Assembly: GCF_900107305.1 (NCBI RefSeq)
Contig: NZ_FNPL01000003.1
Coordinates: forward strand, 124,001-188,000
Source of the DNA: Thermoactinomyces sp. DSM 45892
Lineage (GTDB): Bacteria > Bacillota > Bacilli > Thermoactinomycetales > Thermoactinomycetaceae
DNA: 64,000 bases
Reading direction: 5' to 3'
Under the pieces are notes generated by a model. That model worked only from the letters and a program-made list of their open reading frames with translations, made no database searches and was not told the DNA's origin. The position numbers and the translations under genes are program-made. Positions 1-7,734 of the stretch are shown here, in pieces (within the stretch, counting starts at the first letter, position 1; each line of letters starts with the position of its first letter).

Positions 1-1
1 T

Positions 2-220
2 GGAGCAGCCGTAGCGTTATTAACCACACCCAAGACAGGCAAAGAGATGCGAGAGGATTTAAAAGAAGGATTGGAAGTAGCGAAAGATAAGAGTAGTGAG
101 TTGGTCCATGCTGTAAAGTCCCAGACAGGCGATGCGTTTGAAAAAATGGGTGATGCAGGGACTAAAGTTCAAAGTAAGTGGATCGAAATCAAAGAATCAA
201 TGGATAAAGATCGCATTTAG
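2..220 (+). CDS. ytxH: YtxH-domain protein, 3' end only
   Basis: The open frame enters from the left edge and ends with TAG at 218-220, giving the last 72 residues. It starts with a hydrophobic/small-residue stretch followed by TPKTGKEMREDLKEG, which is the typical YtxH signature (membrane anchor, then 'P.SGKE.R..L'). The rest is a charged amphipathic helix. In Bacillus subtilis the ytxGHJ general-stress genes lie directly upstream of aroA(G) and ccpA, and the same order is seen here. The N-terminal transmembrane segment is outside the window. The molecular role of YtxH is not established. Confidence 0.75.
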   Translation, partial: GAAVALLTTPKTGKEMREDLKEGLEVAKDKSSELVHAVKSQTGDAFEKMGDAGTKVQSKWIEIKESMDKDRI

Positions 221-272
221 AGGACAAGCGTAGTAATGCTCATATAACACCTTAGAGAGGGGAGGAGCAGAG

Positions 273-1361
273 TTGAGTGGCAGAGTAGACGAGATTCGAG
301 TGCAATTAGATCGATTAAACTTGCAGATTTTAGAACTTCTAAATGAACGCGCAAGGTATGTACAAGAGATTGGTGAGATGAAGCAGAAGCAAGGGACTAA
401 AAAGTTTGATCCTGAGCGTGAAACGGATATGTTGAACAAAATTATTTACCATAATCACGGTCCTTTTGATGATCAGACGGTTCAGCATCTCTTTAAGCAG
501 ATCTTTCAAGCATCCTTGACCTTAATTGAAGATAATCATAATAATGGCTTACTCGTTAGTCGAAAAAGAAAATCTGAGGATACTGTGATCGATTTAGGAA
601 CCGTTCAAATTGGGGATGGGATTCCTAAGATTGTGGCAGGTCCTTGTTCGGTGGAATCAGAGGAACAAGTCTTCCAAGTGGCCGAAGTATTGGCTAGACA
701 AGGCGTGAAGATGATTCGCGGTGGAGCATTTAAACCGCGTACATCTCCTTATGATTTCCAAGGTTTAGGGTTGGAAGGTCTCCAGATATTACGGCGTGTT
801 GCGGATCATTTCGGACTAAAAGTAATCAGTGAAATTATGAATCCAGCCGATGTTGAAATGGCTACTCGATATGTGGATGTCATTCAAGTCGGCGCTCGAA
901 ACATGCAAAATTTTGATCTACTTCGAGCCGTGGGCACTGCTCCTACTCCGGTTCTTTTAAAACGGGGACTCGCCGCTACGATGGAGGAGTTTTTATTTGC
1001 CGCCGAGTACATTGTCGCAAATGGGAATGATCAAGTGGTCTTGTGTGAGCGTGGGATTCGTACATATGAGAAATGGACGAGGAACACATTAGACATATCC
1101 GCGGTTCCATTAATCAAACAAGAAAGCCATCTGCCGGTTATGGTTGATGTAACGCATTCGGCTGGCCGTCGGGATTTGCTTCTCCCGCTAGCGAAAGCGG
1201 CTTTTGCAGCGGGGGCGGATGCGGTGATGGTAGAGACTCATCCTAACCCAATCGTTGCCTTATCTGACTCACGCCAACAGATTGATTTACCAACGTTTGA
1301 GCAATTTATGACTCAACTACGTGAATCGCGTTTTCTTCCAGAATTGCTGGGAACTAGATAA
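273..1361 (+). CDS. aroA: Chorismate mutase / 3-deoxy-7-phosphoheptulonate synthase
   Basis: This bifunctional enzyme opens the shikimate pathway by condensing phosphoenolpyruvate and erythrose 4-phosphate to DAHP. A fused N-terminal AroQ-type chorismate mutase domain (about residues 1-90, with arginines and [10 protein letters not shown] in the first helix) serves as the allosteric sensor for chorismate/prephenate in the Bacillus enzyme. The DAHP synthase barrel follows from about residue 105, with GPCSVES at 123-129 and KPRTSPY at 154-160. The length of 362 aa is normal for the fusion. The start is TTG, preceded by GAGGGGAGGAG, an unusually strong Shine-Dalgarno. A hairpin terminator follows directly, so it is not co-transcribed with the next gene. 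Confidence 0.95.
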   Translation: MSGRVDEIRVQLDRLNLQILELLNERARYVQEIGEMKQKQGTKKFDPERETDMLNKIIYHNHGPFDDQTVQHLFKQIFQASLTLIEDNHNNGLLVSRKRKSEDTVIDLGTVQIGDGIPKIVAGPCSVESEEQVFQVAEVLARQGVKMIRGGAFKPRTSPYDFQGLGLEGLQILRRVADHFGLKVISEIMNPADVEMATRYVDVIQVGARNMQNFDLLRAVGTAPTPVLLKRGLAATMEEFLFAAEYIVANGNDQVVLCERGIRTYEKWTRNTLDISAVPLIKQESHLPVMVDVTHSAGRRDLLLPLAKAAFAAGADAVMVETHPNPIVALSDSRQQIDLPTFEQFMTQLRESRFLPELLGTR

Positions 1362-1370
1362 ATCATTACA

Positions 1371-1404
1371 GAAAAGCGAACAGATGCGAATCTGTTCGCT
1401 TTTC
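1371..1404 (+). terminator. Terminator after aroA
   Basis: Inverted repeat with 15-bp arms (GAAAAGCGAACAGAT and its complement) around a 3-4 nt loop, starting 10 bases past the aroA stop. The T-rich right arm ends in TTTTC. Confidence 0.85.
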
Positions 1405-1461
1405 TACGAAAAAGTTTGTTATGATGATTAAATATAGAGAAGTTGATGGGAGGAGTTCCCT

Positions 1462-2964
1462 ATGAATGCAAGGGAATGCTTAGAACTTGCTAGTCAAAAT
1501 CAGATTAGTCCTGATCGTCTGTATGATTTCTTTTCTCAGAATGTACCCAGGCTAACCGTTGTATATCAAAATTCAGAAGCTGGCAGAAAGCCTTTATTAG
1601 CGAAGAGTAATCACCCAAATGGGAAAAATGTGATTGCGTTTACGGATGTCGATGTTGCGCGATATGTAAGAGCTACGAATCCAGAATATCTAGTAATTCA
1701 AGAAGAACCAGCCCTACCTTTTTTACTAAAGGCATTTCGTTCGGATGCAGAGGGCGTTTTATTTAACCCCGGATTGCCTTCTAGGTTGTATATAGATAAA
1801 GGACGCCTTATGGCGCTTATTAGTGCATACGCGGTACATATACTATCCCACTCAGCAGGTGCATGGCTTCCTTCGAGGGGAAATGAATTATTATTAGCTC
1901 CGTACGAACCGGGCAAATTTACAGTGGTCATCTACGTAACAGAAAAAGATGCTCGTCACGTAAGTGCACAACAAGGCGGAGAGGTGAGATTAGCTTCATG
2001 GGACGATATTTTTGGGCGTGTGGCGAAATTAGGTGCACCGGCTCCCCTATTTCATTCGGGCCTCCCTGAGCAGATGTTATTAACGCCAAGTCAAGTAGTC
2101 GCCATCCAGCAGGGTCCGAAGTTAGGCTATGTTGAACCTGAAATAACTCAACATCCATTTATCCCTGTAAGCGATCCAGCCTCAGAGCAGACTGAAGATG
2201 CAGGTGTCACGCAAGAAGTGAAGCCAGATGAAAGTGTGTCCCCGTTTGAAGAAGTTGCGACTACCACTATAACAGATCCCACGATACAAAATCGTCAAGA
2301 AGAAGAGAACGACCTAAACCCGGTACATGATGGGGCCGCAGATGAAAATAGAGAAGAAGAACCTACTGGAGAAGTGGCTCAAACAGAAACGATCGAAAAG
2401 GATAAAGGTCCGAAAGAACCACTCTCTGTTGAAAAAGATTCATCATCAAAGAAAGTGGATATGGCTCCATCTGTTGCAACCCCAACATCAGAACCAACCC
2501 CAACACCGGCAAAAGAACATGTTGTCCCTGGAAATCTCTCCATCCCACCCGAATTAAAAGCTCAATTAGAACAATTAGAACGGGCTACGATGTCGGGGCA
2601 AGGTGTAGCGAATGGCTGGGAAGTATGCCGGCTTTTAGCAGATAGCCGCCGGATCTGGGTAATTACCGATCATAATGGAAATATGGTCATTTTGGCGGGT
2701 CAAGATCAAAGTCCGATTGTTGATTTCTTTACTTCTGATGCTCATGCAGAGCAGTTAATACTAGAAGCAAAGAAACAAAACTCCAGTCTTCCCGAAATGA
2801 TGCCAAGACTTGTATCGACGAAGAAACTTTTCCGGGCACTTGCTAGTCGCCAACCTATCGTGTGGATTAACCGCGGAACACCGGTTGCTTGGACAAGTGT
2901 GATGGGGGATACCATTCCCTATATCCTGCAATTAATGGCCCAAAACGAGCGAAATCAGAACTAG
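1462..2964 (+). CDS. SseB-like domain protein with disordered acidic linker
   Basis: A 500-residue cytosolic protein with no signal peptide. Residues about 1-215 resemble the SseB N-terminal domain, with the motif GVLFNPGLPSRLYID (about 98-112) and a second part rich in small residues. SseB-like proteins are named for an E. coli phenotype and have no defined reaction. Residues about 230-355 form an acidic, Glu/Pro/Thr-rich stretch that is probably unstructured. From about 360 to the end a second globular domain follows, possibly another SseB-like half. The start ATG has GGGAGGAG upstream. It lies alone between aroA and ccpA, and its function is unknown. Confidence 0.7.
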   Translation: MNARECLELASQNQISPDRLYDFFSQNVPRLTVVYQNSEAGRKPLLAKSNHPNGKNVIAFTDVDVARYVRATNPEYLVIQEEPALPFLLKAFRSDAEGVLFNPGLPSRLYIDKGRLMALISAYAVHILSHSAGAWLPSRGNELLLAPYEPGKFTVVIYVTEKDARHVSAQQGGEVRLASWDDIFGRVAKLGAPAPLFHSGLPEQMLLTPSQVVAIQQGPKLGYVEPEITQHPFIPVSDPASEQTEDAGVTQEVKPDESVSPFEEVATTTITDPTIQNRQEEENDLNPVHDGAADENREEEPTGEVAQTETIEKDKGPKEPLSVEKDSSSKKVDMAPSVATPTSEPTPTPAKEHVVPGNLSIPPELKAQLEQLERATMSGQGVANGWEVCRLLADSRRIWVITDHNGNMVILAGQDQSPIVDFFTSDAHAEQLILEAKKQNSSLPEMMPRLVSTKKLFRALASRQPIVWINRGTPVAWTSVMGDTIPYILQLMAQNERNQN

Positions 2965-3040
2965 CCTAATTAGGTTGGTTCTTTTTTGGTACAATGGAAA
3001 GAATAATCTTTGCTATACTAAAAACGAATAACCATAATGG

Positions 3041-4084
3041 ATGTGGGAAAACAACATGAAGAAAAAAGAGACGATCACGATTTATGATGTTGCACGAGAA
3101 GCCAATGTATCGATGGCTACTGTTTCCCGGGTTGTAAATGGCAATCCCAATGTAAAACCAGCTACACGTAAAAAAGTGTTAGAAGTGATCCGGAACTTAG
3201 GCTACCGTCCAAACGCAGTGGCGCGTGGTCTTGCCAGCAAAAAGACAACGACAGTAGGAGTCGTGATTCCTGACATCTCAAATGCTTTTTATGCGGAGGT
3301 GGCGAGGGGAATTGAAGATATCGCCACGATGTATAACTACAATATTATCCTGAGTAACTCAGACTTACGACAAGAGCGAGAGCTTCGGCTGATTGAAACG
3401 TTAATGGAGAAGCAAGTGGATGGATTGTTATTTTTAGGTGGAACGATTACGCCTGCTCATAAGGAAATTTTTTCGGCATCCTCGATTCCGGTTGTGTTGG
3501 CAGCGACAGAAGATCGAGAAAAGAAGCTTCCTTTTGTTCATATTGACCAAAAAGAGGCGTCTAAAGAAGCGGTAATGGTTTTACTAGCAGAAGGACACAA
3601 GAAGGTCGGCTATATCTCCAATCCAAATGAAGATAGTGTGCAAGGTGTGCCGCGCTTAGAAGGGTATAAGCAAGCTCTTCATGAGACAGGAATGGAGTAT
3701 GACGACTCGATTGTTCGTTATGGGGATAACGGATATCGATCCGGATATCAGGCGATGCAGGATTTGCTTAAGGCGGAGCCTGAGATGACGGCAGTGGCAT
3801 GTGCTAGTGATGAGATGGCAGTCGGAGCACTGCATGCACTGCAAGATGCAGGTAAAAAGGTTCCAGAGGCGTTTTCTGTCATTGGATTCCATAATATTCC
3901 TCTTGCTTCGCAAGTACGCCCATTGCTCAGTACAGTAAGTTATCCGATGTACGATGTGGGAGCCGTATCGATGCGATTATTGACCAAATACATGTTACAT
4001 GAAGAAATCGGAGCAGAGCAAGTTTGGTTACCTTTTAGTTTGGAATTACGAAACTCAACGAATTTAAAGCAGTGGCCAGAATAG
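3041..4084 (+). CDS. ccpA: Catabolite control protein A (LacI family)
   Basis: Global carbon catabolite regulator that binds cre operators together with HPr-Ser46-P. The N-terminus carries the helix-turn-helix IYDVAREANVSMATVSRVV and hinge sequence YRPNAVARGLASKKT, nearly identical to Bacillus CcpA. A periplasmic-binding-protein-like effector domain (about residues 65-340) follows. An in-frame ATG at 3056 gives MKKKETITIYDV and is an equally plausible start, since neither has a strong ribosome binding site. The position directly after aroA and an unrelated gene matches the aroA-ccpA neighbourhood of Bacillus. Confidence 0.95.
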   Translation: MWENNMKKKETITIYDVAREANVSMATVSRVVNGNPNVKPATRKKVLEVIRNLGYRPNAVARGLASKKTTTVGVVIPDISNAFYAEVARGIEDIATMYNYNIILSNSDLRQERELRLIETLMEKQVDGLLFLGGTITPAHKEIFSASSIPVVLAATEDREKKLPFVHIDQKEASKEAVMVLLAEGHKKVGYISNPNEDSVQGVPRLEGYKQALHETGMEYDDSIVRYGDNGYRSGYQAMQDLLKAEPEMTAVACASDEMAVGALHALQDAGKKVPEAFSVIGFHNIPLASQVRPLLSTVSYPMYDVGAVSMRLLTKYMLHEEIGAEQVWLPFSLELRNSTNLKQWPE

Positions 4085-4103
4085 AGAGAGAGGAATCAAT
4101 CGG

Positions 4104-4799
4104 ATGAAGATCGGAATCATAGGAGCAATGGATAGCGAGATTGCTCGTTTTTTAGAGGATTTAACAGAAAAACAAGTACATCAGATCCATGGTTTTTCCT
4201 ACTATGAAGGGGTTATGGCAGGGCGCGAAGTGGTGATTACCAAGTCAGGCGTGGGGAAGGTAAATGCTGCGATCTGTGCAACGACCTTAATGAGTCAGTT
4301 TCAAGTGAAATCGGTCCTATTTACCGGGGTTGCCGGGGCTGTTCATCCTGATCTAGAGATTGGGGATATCGTGGTTTCAAGTGAGTGCCAGTATCATGAT
4401 GTGGACGTAACGGCTCTAGGTTTTGCTCGTGGCCAGATTCCATTTCAAGAGACTTCGATCTTCCCAGCTGATCCGTTTTTAGTCCAGTGGGCTAAAGAGG
4501 CGGGTCAGGAGATGGATGGAGTGCAGGTGAAAGTAGGAAAGGTTTTATCCGGAGATCAATTTATATCTAGTAGTGAAGCGGTACATATCCTTCGTGAAGA
4601 GTTGCAAGGCGCTTGCGTGGAGATGGAGGGGGCGGCGGTCGCCCATGTCTGCTTTATGCTTAACACTCCGTTTGTCGTAATCCGCTCTATGTCGGATCGA
4701 GCCGACCATTCTGCCCATGTAAATTTTGAGGAGTTTACCCTTTTAGCGGCTGATCGGTCTTATATGATGGTCCGATACCTCTTACATAAAATTGCATAA
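4104..4799 (+). CDS. mtnN: 5'-methylthioadenosine/S-adenosylhomocysteine nucleosidase
   Basis: Hydrolyses methylthioadenosine and S-adenosylhomocysteine to adenine plus the thioribose, for methionine salvage and relief of methyltransferase inhibition. At 231 aa it has the normal family length. The general-acid glutamate lies in GAMDSE (Glu12). The ribose-binding motif is CVEMEGAAVAH (about 171-181), and the catalytic aspartate is in SMSDRAD (Asp198). It begins 19 bases after ccpA with GAGAGAGGAA upstream and is probably in the same transcript. Confidence 0.95.
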   Translation: MKIGIIGAMDSEIARFLEDLTEKQVHQIHGFSYYEGVMAGREVVITKSGVGKVNAAICATTLMSQFQVKSVLFTGVAGAVHPDLEIGDIVVSSECQYHDVDVTALGFARGQIPFQETSIFPADPFLVQWAKEAGQEMDGVQVKVGKVLSGDQFISSSEAVHILREELQGACVEMEGAAVAHVCFMLNTPFVVIRSMSDRADHSAHVNFEEFTLLAADRSYMMVRYLLHKIA

Positions 4800-4897
4800 A
4801 AACATGTATATACGTAGAAAATGATCCCTGTTTCTGTGCGTTTAAAATCCCCTTTTCAGAGCAAAATAAAGTCACAATATGAAAGGGGGTTTTCTAA

Positions 4898-5059
4898 ATG
4901 GCACGTGATGTTCGTTGTGAGGTAAACAACTGCACGTACTGGGGATCTGGCGATAAATGTGAGGCCGATGCGATCTATGTAGTAAGTCATACAGGAAAAG
5001 AAGCGGAAGATCAAAAGGAAACCGATTGCCACACCTTTGAACGGAAAGCAAAGCACTAA
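4898..5059 (+). CDS. DUF1540 small cysteine protein
   Basis: A 53-residue protein preceded by GAAAGGGGG. It shows the DUF1540 arrangement: VRCEVNNCTYW, then KCEADAIYV, then a tail with DCHTFER, giving four conserved cysteines that probably bind one metal. DUF1540 proteins are common in spore-formers, and their role is unknown. A terminator hairpin closes the gene. Confidence 0.85.
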   Translation: MARDVRCEVNNCTYWGSGDKCEADAIYVVSHTGKEAEDQKETDCHTFERKAKH

Positions 5060-5082
5060 GTCTGTTTCATGAGACGGTTGAG

Positions 5083-5120
5083 AAAATCTGACCCATAAAA
5101 AGGTCAGATTTTATGTTTTT
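5083..5120 (+). terminator. Terminator after DUF1540 gene
   Basis: 11-bp arms AAAATCTGACC / GGTCAGATTTT separated by 8 nt, followed by ATGTTTTT. Confidence 0.8.
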
Positions 5121-5230
5121 CCCAAGCATAAGCTTTTCTATATAAACTAGATTCATGATGAATGAAGAAAACGTTCTATGTTATAATCATACATAAAAGA
5201 AAATTTTTCTTTTCTTAGGAGGAGAATCAT

Positions 5231-6949
5231 ATGCTAGATCACTCGGAATCAGTAGGGATTCAAACAAAAGAAAATAATTTAGAGAACTATGAGGCAGCTT
5301 ATAAAGATTTTTCTTGGGTGGATGTTGAGAAAGCGTTTACATGGAGTGAGACAGGGAAAGTGAATGCTGCCTACGAGGCGATTGATCGGCATGTGGTAGA
5401 AGGAAAAGAGCATAAAACCGCTTTATGGTACAGTGATGAATCAAGGGATGAGAAATATTCGTTTGGTGATTTAAAGATAAAATCAAATCAATTTGGAAAT
5501 TTACTTAGAAAATACAAAATTAAAAGAGGAGACCGAGTTTTCATTTTCTTACCGCGAACACCTGAGTTATATATCAGTTTTTTAGGTGCTTTAAAAGTGG
5601 GGGCGATTATTGGTCCTTTGTTTGAAGCGTTTATGACGGTAGCAGTAAAAGATCGTTTGGAAGATAGTGAAGCAGTAGCCCTTGTGACTACACCTTCGTT
5701 ACTCTCGCGTGTGCCTCTTGATGAACTTCCACATCTCAAACATGTCATCTTAGTAGGCGATGATGCTGATACAGAAGGAACGATTTCATATGAGAAAGAG
5801 ATGGCATCAGCCTCTGTGGATTTAGAGATTGAATGGGTAGATCGAGAAGATCCGATGCTAATTCACTACACATCGGGTTCCACAGGGAAGCCAAAAGGAG
5901 TCGTGCATGTCCATAATGCGATGATTCACCACTACCAAACGGGAAAATGGGTCGTGGATTTACAAGAAGATGATATCTATTGGTGCACAGCAGATCCTGG
6001 GTGGGTGACGGGTACTTCCTATGGGATTTTTGCTCCTTGGTTACATGGTGTTACGAATGTGGTTCGGGGTGGCAGGTTTACACCCGAGGATTGGTATCAG
6101 ACGATTGCAGAGAAAAAGGTGACGATCTGGTACAGCGCGCCGACTGCATTTCGGATGTTGATGAGTGCAGGAGATAAACTGGTAGAGAAGCATGACCTAT
6201 CTTCGGTACGCCATGTTTTAAGTGTGGGCGAGCCTTTAAATCCGGAAGTGGTTCGTTGGGGATTAAAAGTTTACGGAAAGCGAATTCATGATAACTGGTG
6301 GATGACAGAGACAGGTGGAACCCTTATTTCCAACTATCCGCAGATGGAGGTGAAGCCGGGCTCTATGGGGCGACCTTTTCCGGGTATCTACGCAGCGATT
6401 ATCGATGATAATGGAAATGAGCTTCCACCGTATTCAATGGGACACTTAGCGATTCGGGCTGGATGGCCTTCGATGATGAGACAGATCTGGAATAATGAAG
6501 CCAAGTATCAAGAGTACTTCCAAATCCCGGGTTGGTATCTATCTGGAGACACGGCTTACCAAGATGAGGACGGCTACTTTTGGTTCCAGGGCCGAATTGA
6601 TGATGTGATTAATACAGCAGGGAAGCGGGTGGGCCCTTTTGAAGTGGAGAGCGCTTTAGTTGAGCATCCGGCCGTAGCAGAAGCTGGGGTAATCGGGAAA
6701 CCAGACCCAGTAAGGGGAGAGATTATTAAAGCATTTATTTCTTTAAGGCAGGGATATGTAGCCTCTGCTGAGTTGAAAGAAGAGATTCGTCAGTATGTGA
6801 AGGATCACATGGCGGCTCATGCGGCTCCTCGTGAGATTGAGTTTATAGGGAAGCTTCCGAAAACGCGGAGTGGGAAAATCATGCGACGTGTGTTAAAAGC
6901 TTGGGAATTAGGCTTGCCTACAGGTGACTTATCGACTATGGAAGAGTAA
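5231..6949 (+). CDS. acsA: Acetyl-CoA synthetase
   Basis: Activates acetate to acetyl-CoA through acetyl-adenylate. The 572-residue length equals Bacillus AcsA. AMP-binding motifs are in order: the P-loop-like YTSGSTGKPKG (about residue 214-224), NWWMTETGG (about 356), and the hinge region GRIDDVINTAGKRVGPFE. The catalytic and acetylatable lysine lies in TRSGKIMRR near the C-terminus. AGGAGGAGAATCAT precedes the ATG, and a -10 TATAAT lies at 5182-5187. Just upstream, 5166-5179 resembles a CcpA-binding cre site in 8 of 11 fixed positions. CcpA control of acsA is known in Bacillus, but here it is only a suggestion. The acuABC genes that adjoin acsA in B. subtilis are absent. Confidence 0.95.
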   Translation: MLDHSESVGIQTKENNLENYEAAYKDFSWVDVEKAFTWSETGKVNAAYEAIDRHVVEGKEHKTALWYSDESRDEKYSFGDLKIKSNQFGNLLRKYKIKRGDRVFIFLPRTPELYISFLGALKVGAIIGPLFEAFMTVAVKDRLEDSEAVALVTTPSLLSRVPLDELPHLKHVILVGDDADTEGTISYEKEMASASVDLEIEWVDREDPMLIHYTSGSTGKPKGVVHVHNAMIHHYQTGKWVVDLQEDDIYWCTADPGWVTGTSYGIFAPWLHGVTNVVRGGRFTPEDWYQTIAEKKVTIWYSAPTAFRMLMSAGDKLVEKHDLSSVRHVLSVGEPLNPEVVRWGLKVYGKRIHDNWWMTETGGTLISNYPQMEVKPGSMGRPFPGIYAAIIDDNGNELPPYSMGHLAIRAGWPSMMRQIWNNEAKYQEYFQIPGWYLSGDTAYQDEDGYFWFQGRIDDVINTAGKRVGPFEVESALVEHPAVAEAGVIGKPDPVRGEIIKAFISLRQGYVASAELKEEIRQYVKDHMAAHAAPREIEFIGKLPKTRSGKIMRRVLKAWELGLPTGDLSTMEE

Positions 6950-7008
6950 GCAATCTGTTAGTATTTGAGTGGATAATAAATTTCTATAAGAAAATAGTTT
7001 TTTTACAA

Positions 7009-7057
7009 TAAAAGAAGGAAGCGCCATTACGTAGCAAGTAAGCGCTTCCTTCTTTTA
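7009..7057. terminator. Bidirectional terminator between acsA and the nuclease gene
   Basis: Arms around GAAGGAAGCGC / GCGCTTCCTTC at 7011-7057, with A-run on the left and T-run on the right. It serves two convergent genes. Confidence 0.8.
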
Positions 7058-7068
7058 TGTCTATATTC

Positions 7069-7578
7069 TTAATTATATTTGTGCCTTGATTGAGGTACAT
7101 GTTCGGCTAGTGTTTTATACTTTTTATCTGAGCGGAATCCACTCTTTTTCACATAGTTCGGTTGCGACCAGATTCTTAACTTTTCTGTCTTTGCTAGCTG
7201 TTCCGCTTTCCGATAGCGTACTTTGTGTTTATGCCGTGCAAAATCATATGCGTAGCGAGCATAGCCTTTGCGGAGTAGTTCTTCGTTTAACAGGCGATCG
7301 GTGTTAATCCAGATATGAGCTAAAATTCGCCCATGCTGATCTCGTAGAGGGTGGTCTAATTCGATTTCCAATTTGTTAGCGAAGATCAATTCGTCATAGA
7401 TATAGGTTTTCGCATCCCTTGCAAATGGTTCCGGTGTGGCTCCAAACGGAGCATAATTCATTTCTGGAGTATCAATGAGAAGAAGGCGTACTTTTTCTTT
7501 TTGCCCGCGCCATAGGACAATAATCGTGTCCCCATCTACGACTTCTTCTAGACGCACTTCTTCACGTAGGGTAGACAT
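7069..7578 (-). CDS. Thermonuclease-family nuclease (SNase fold)
   Basis: A 169-residue staphylococcal-nuclease-fold protein. The motif VRLLLIDTPE supplies Arg31, Asp36, Thr37 and Glu39, and DQHGRILAHIW supplies Arg84. These match Arg35, Asp40, Glu43 and Arg87 of the Staphylococcus enzyme, so catalysis is likely intact. Unlike secreted SNase there is no signal peptide, so it is either cytoplasmic or released at mother-cell lysis. The start ATG has GAAAGGTGAGAAGCT before it. The C-terminus is basic. Confidence 0.85.
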   Translation of the reverse strand: MSTLREEVRLEEVVDGDTIIVLWRGQKEKVRLLLIDTPEMNYAPFGATPEPFARDAKTYIYDELIFANKLEIELDHPLRDQHGRILAHIWINTDRLLNEELLRKGYARYAYDFARHKHKVRYRKAEQLAKTEKLRIWSQPNYVKKSGFRSDKKYKTLAEHVPQSRHKYN

Positions 7579-7692
7579 AGCTTCTCACCTTTCGTTAACT
7601 TTTCTACTTATTTATCAAGATATCTTATTATAATTTTAAACGATTTGATGGAGCAGGGCAAAGCGAAATCGTGAGAAATCTATGAAAAAATG

Positions 7693-7727
7693 ATAAAAAA
7701 GGATCCCGAGATATGCTCTCGGGATTC
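7693..7727 (-). terminator. Terminator after the 766-residue PBP gene
   Basis: On the minus strand the arms AATCCCGAGAG / CTCGGGATCC end in a run of six T residues, just past the stop codon at 7735. Confidence 0.8.
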
Positions 7728-7734
7728 GAATTAA

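Noticed and set aside
5166-5179. cre (CcpA) site in the acsA promoter
   Set aside because: Only 8 of 11 fixed positions match, so I mention it in the acsA entry but do not annotate it.
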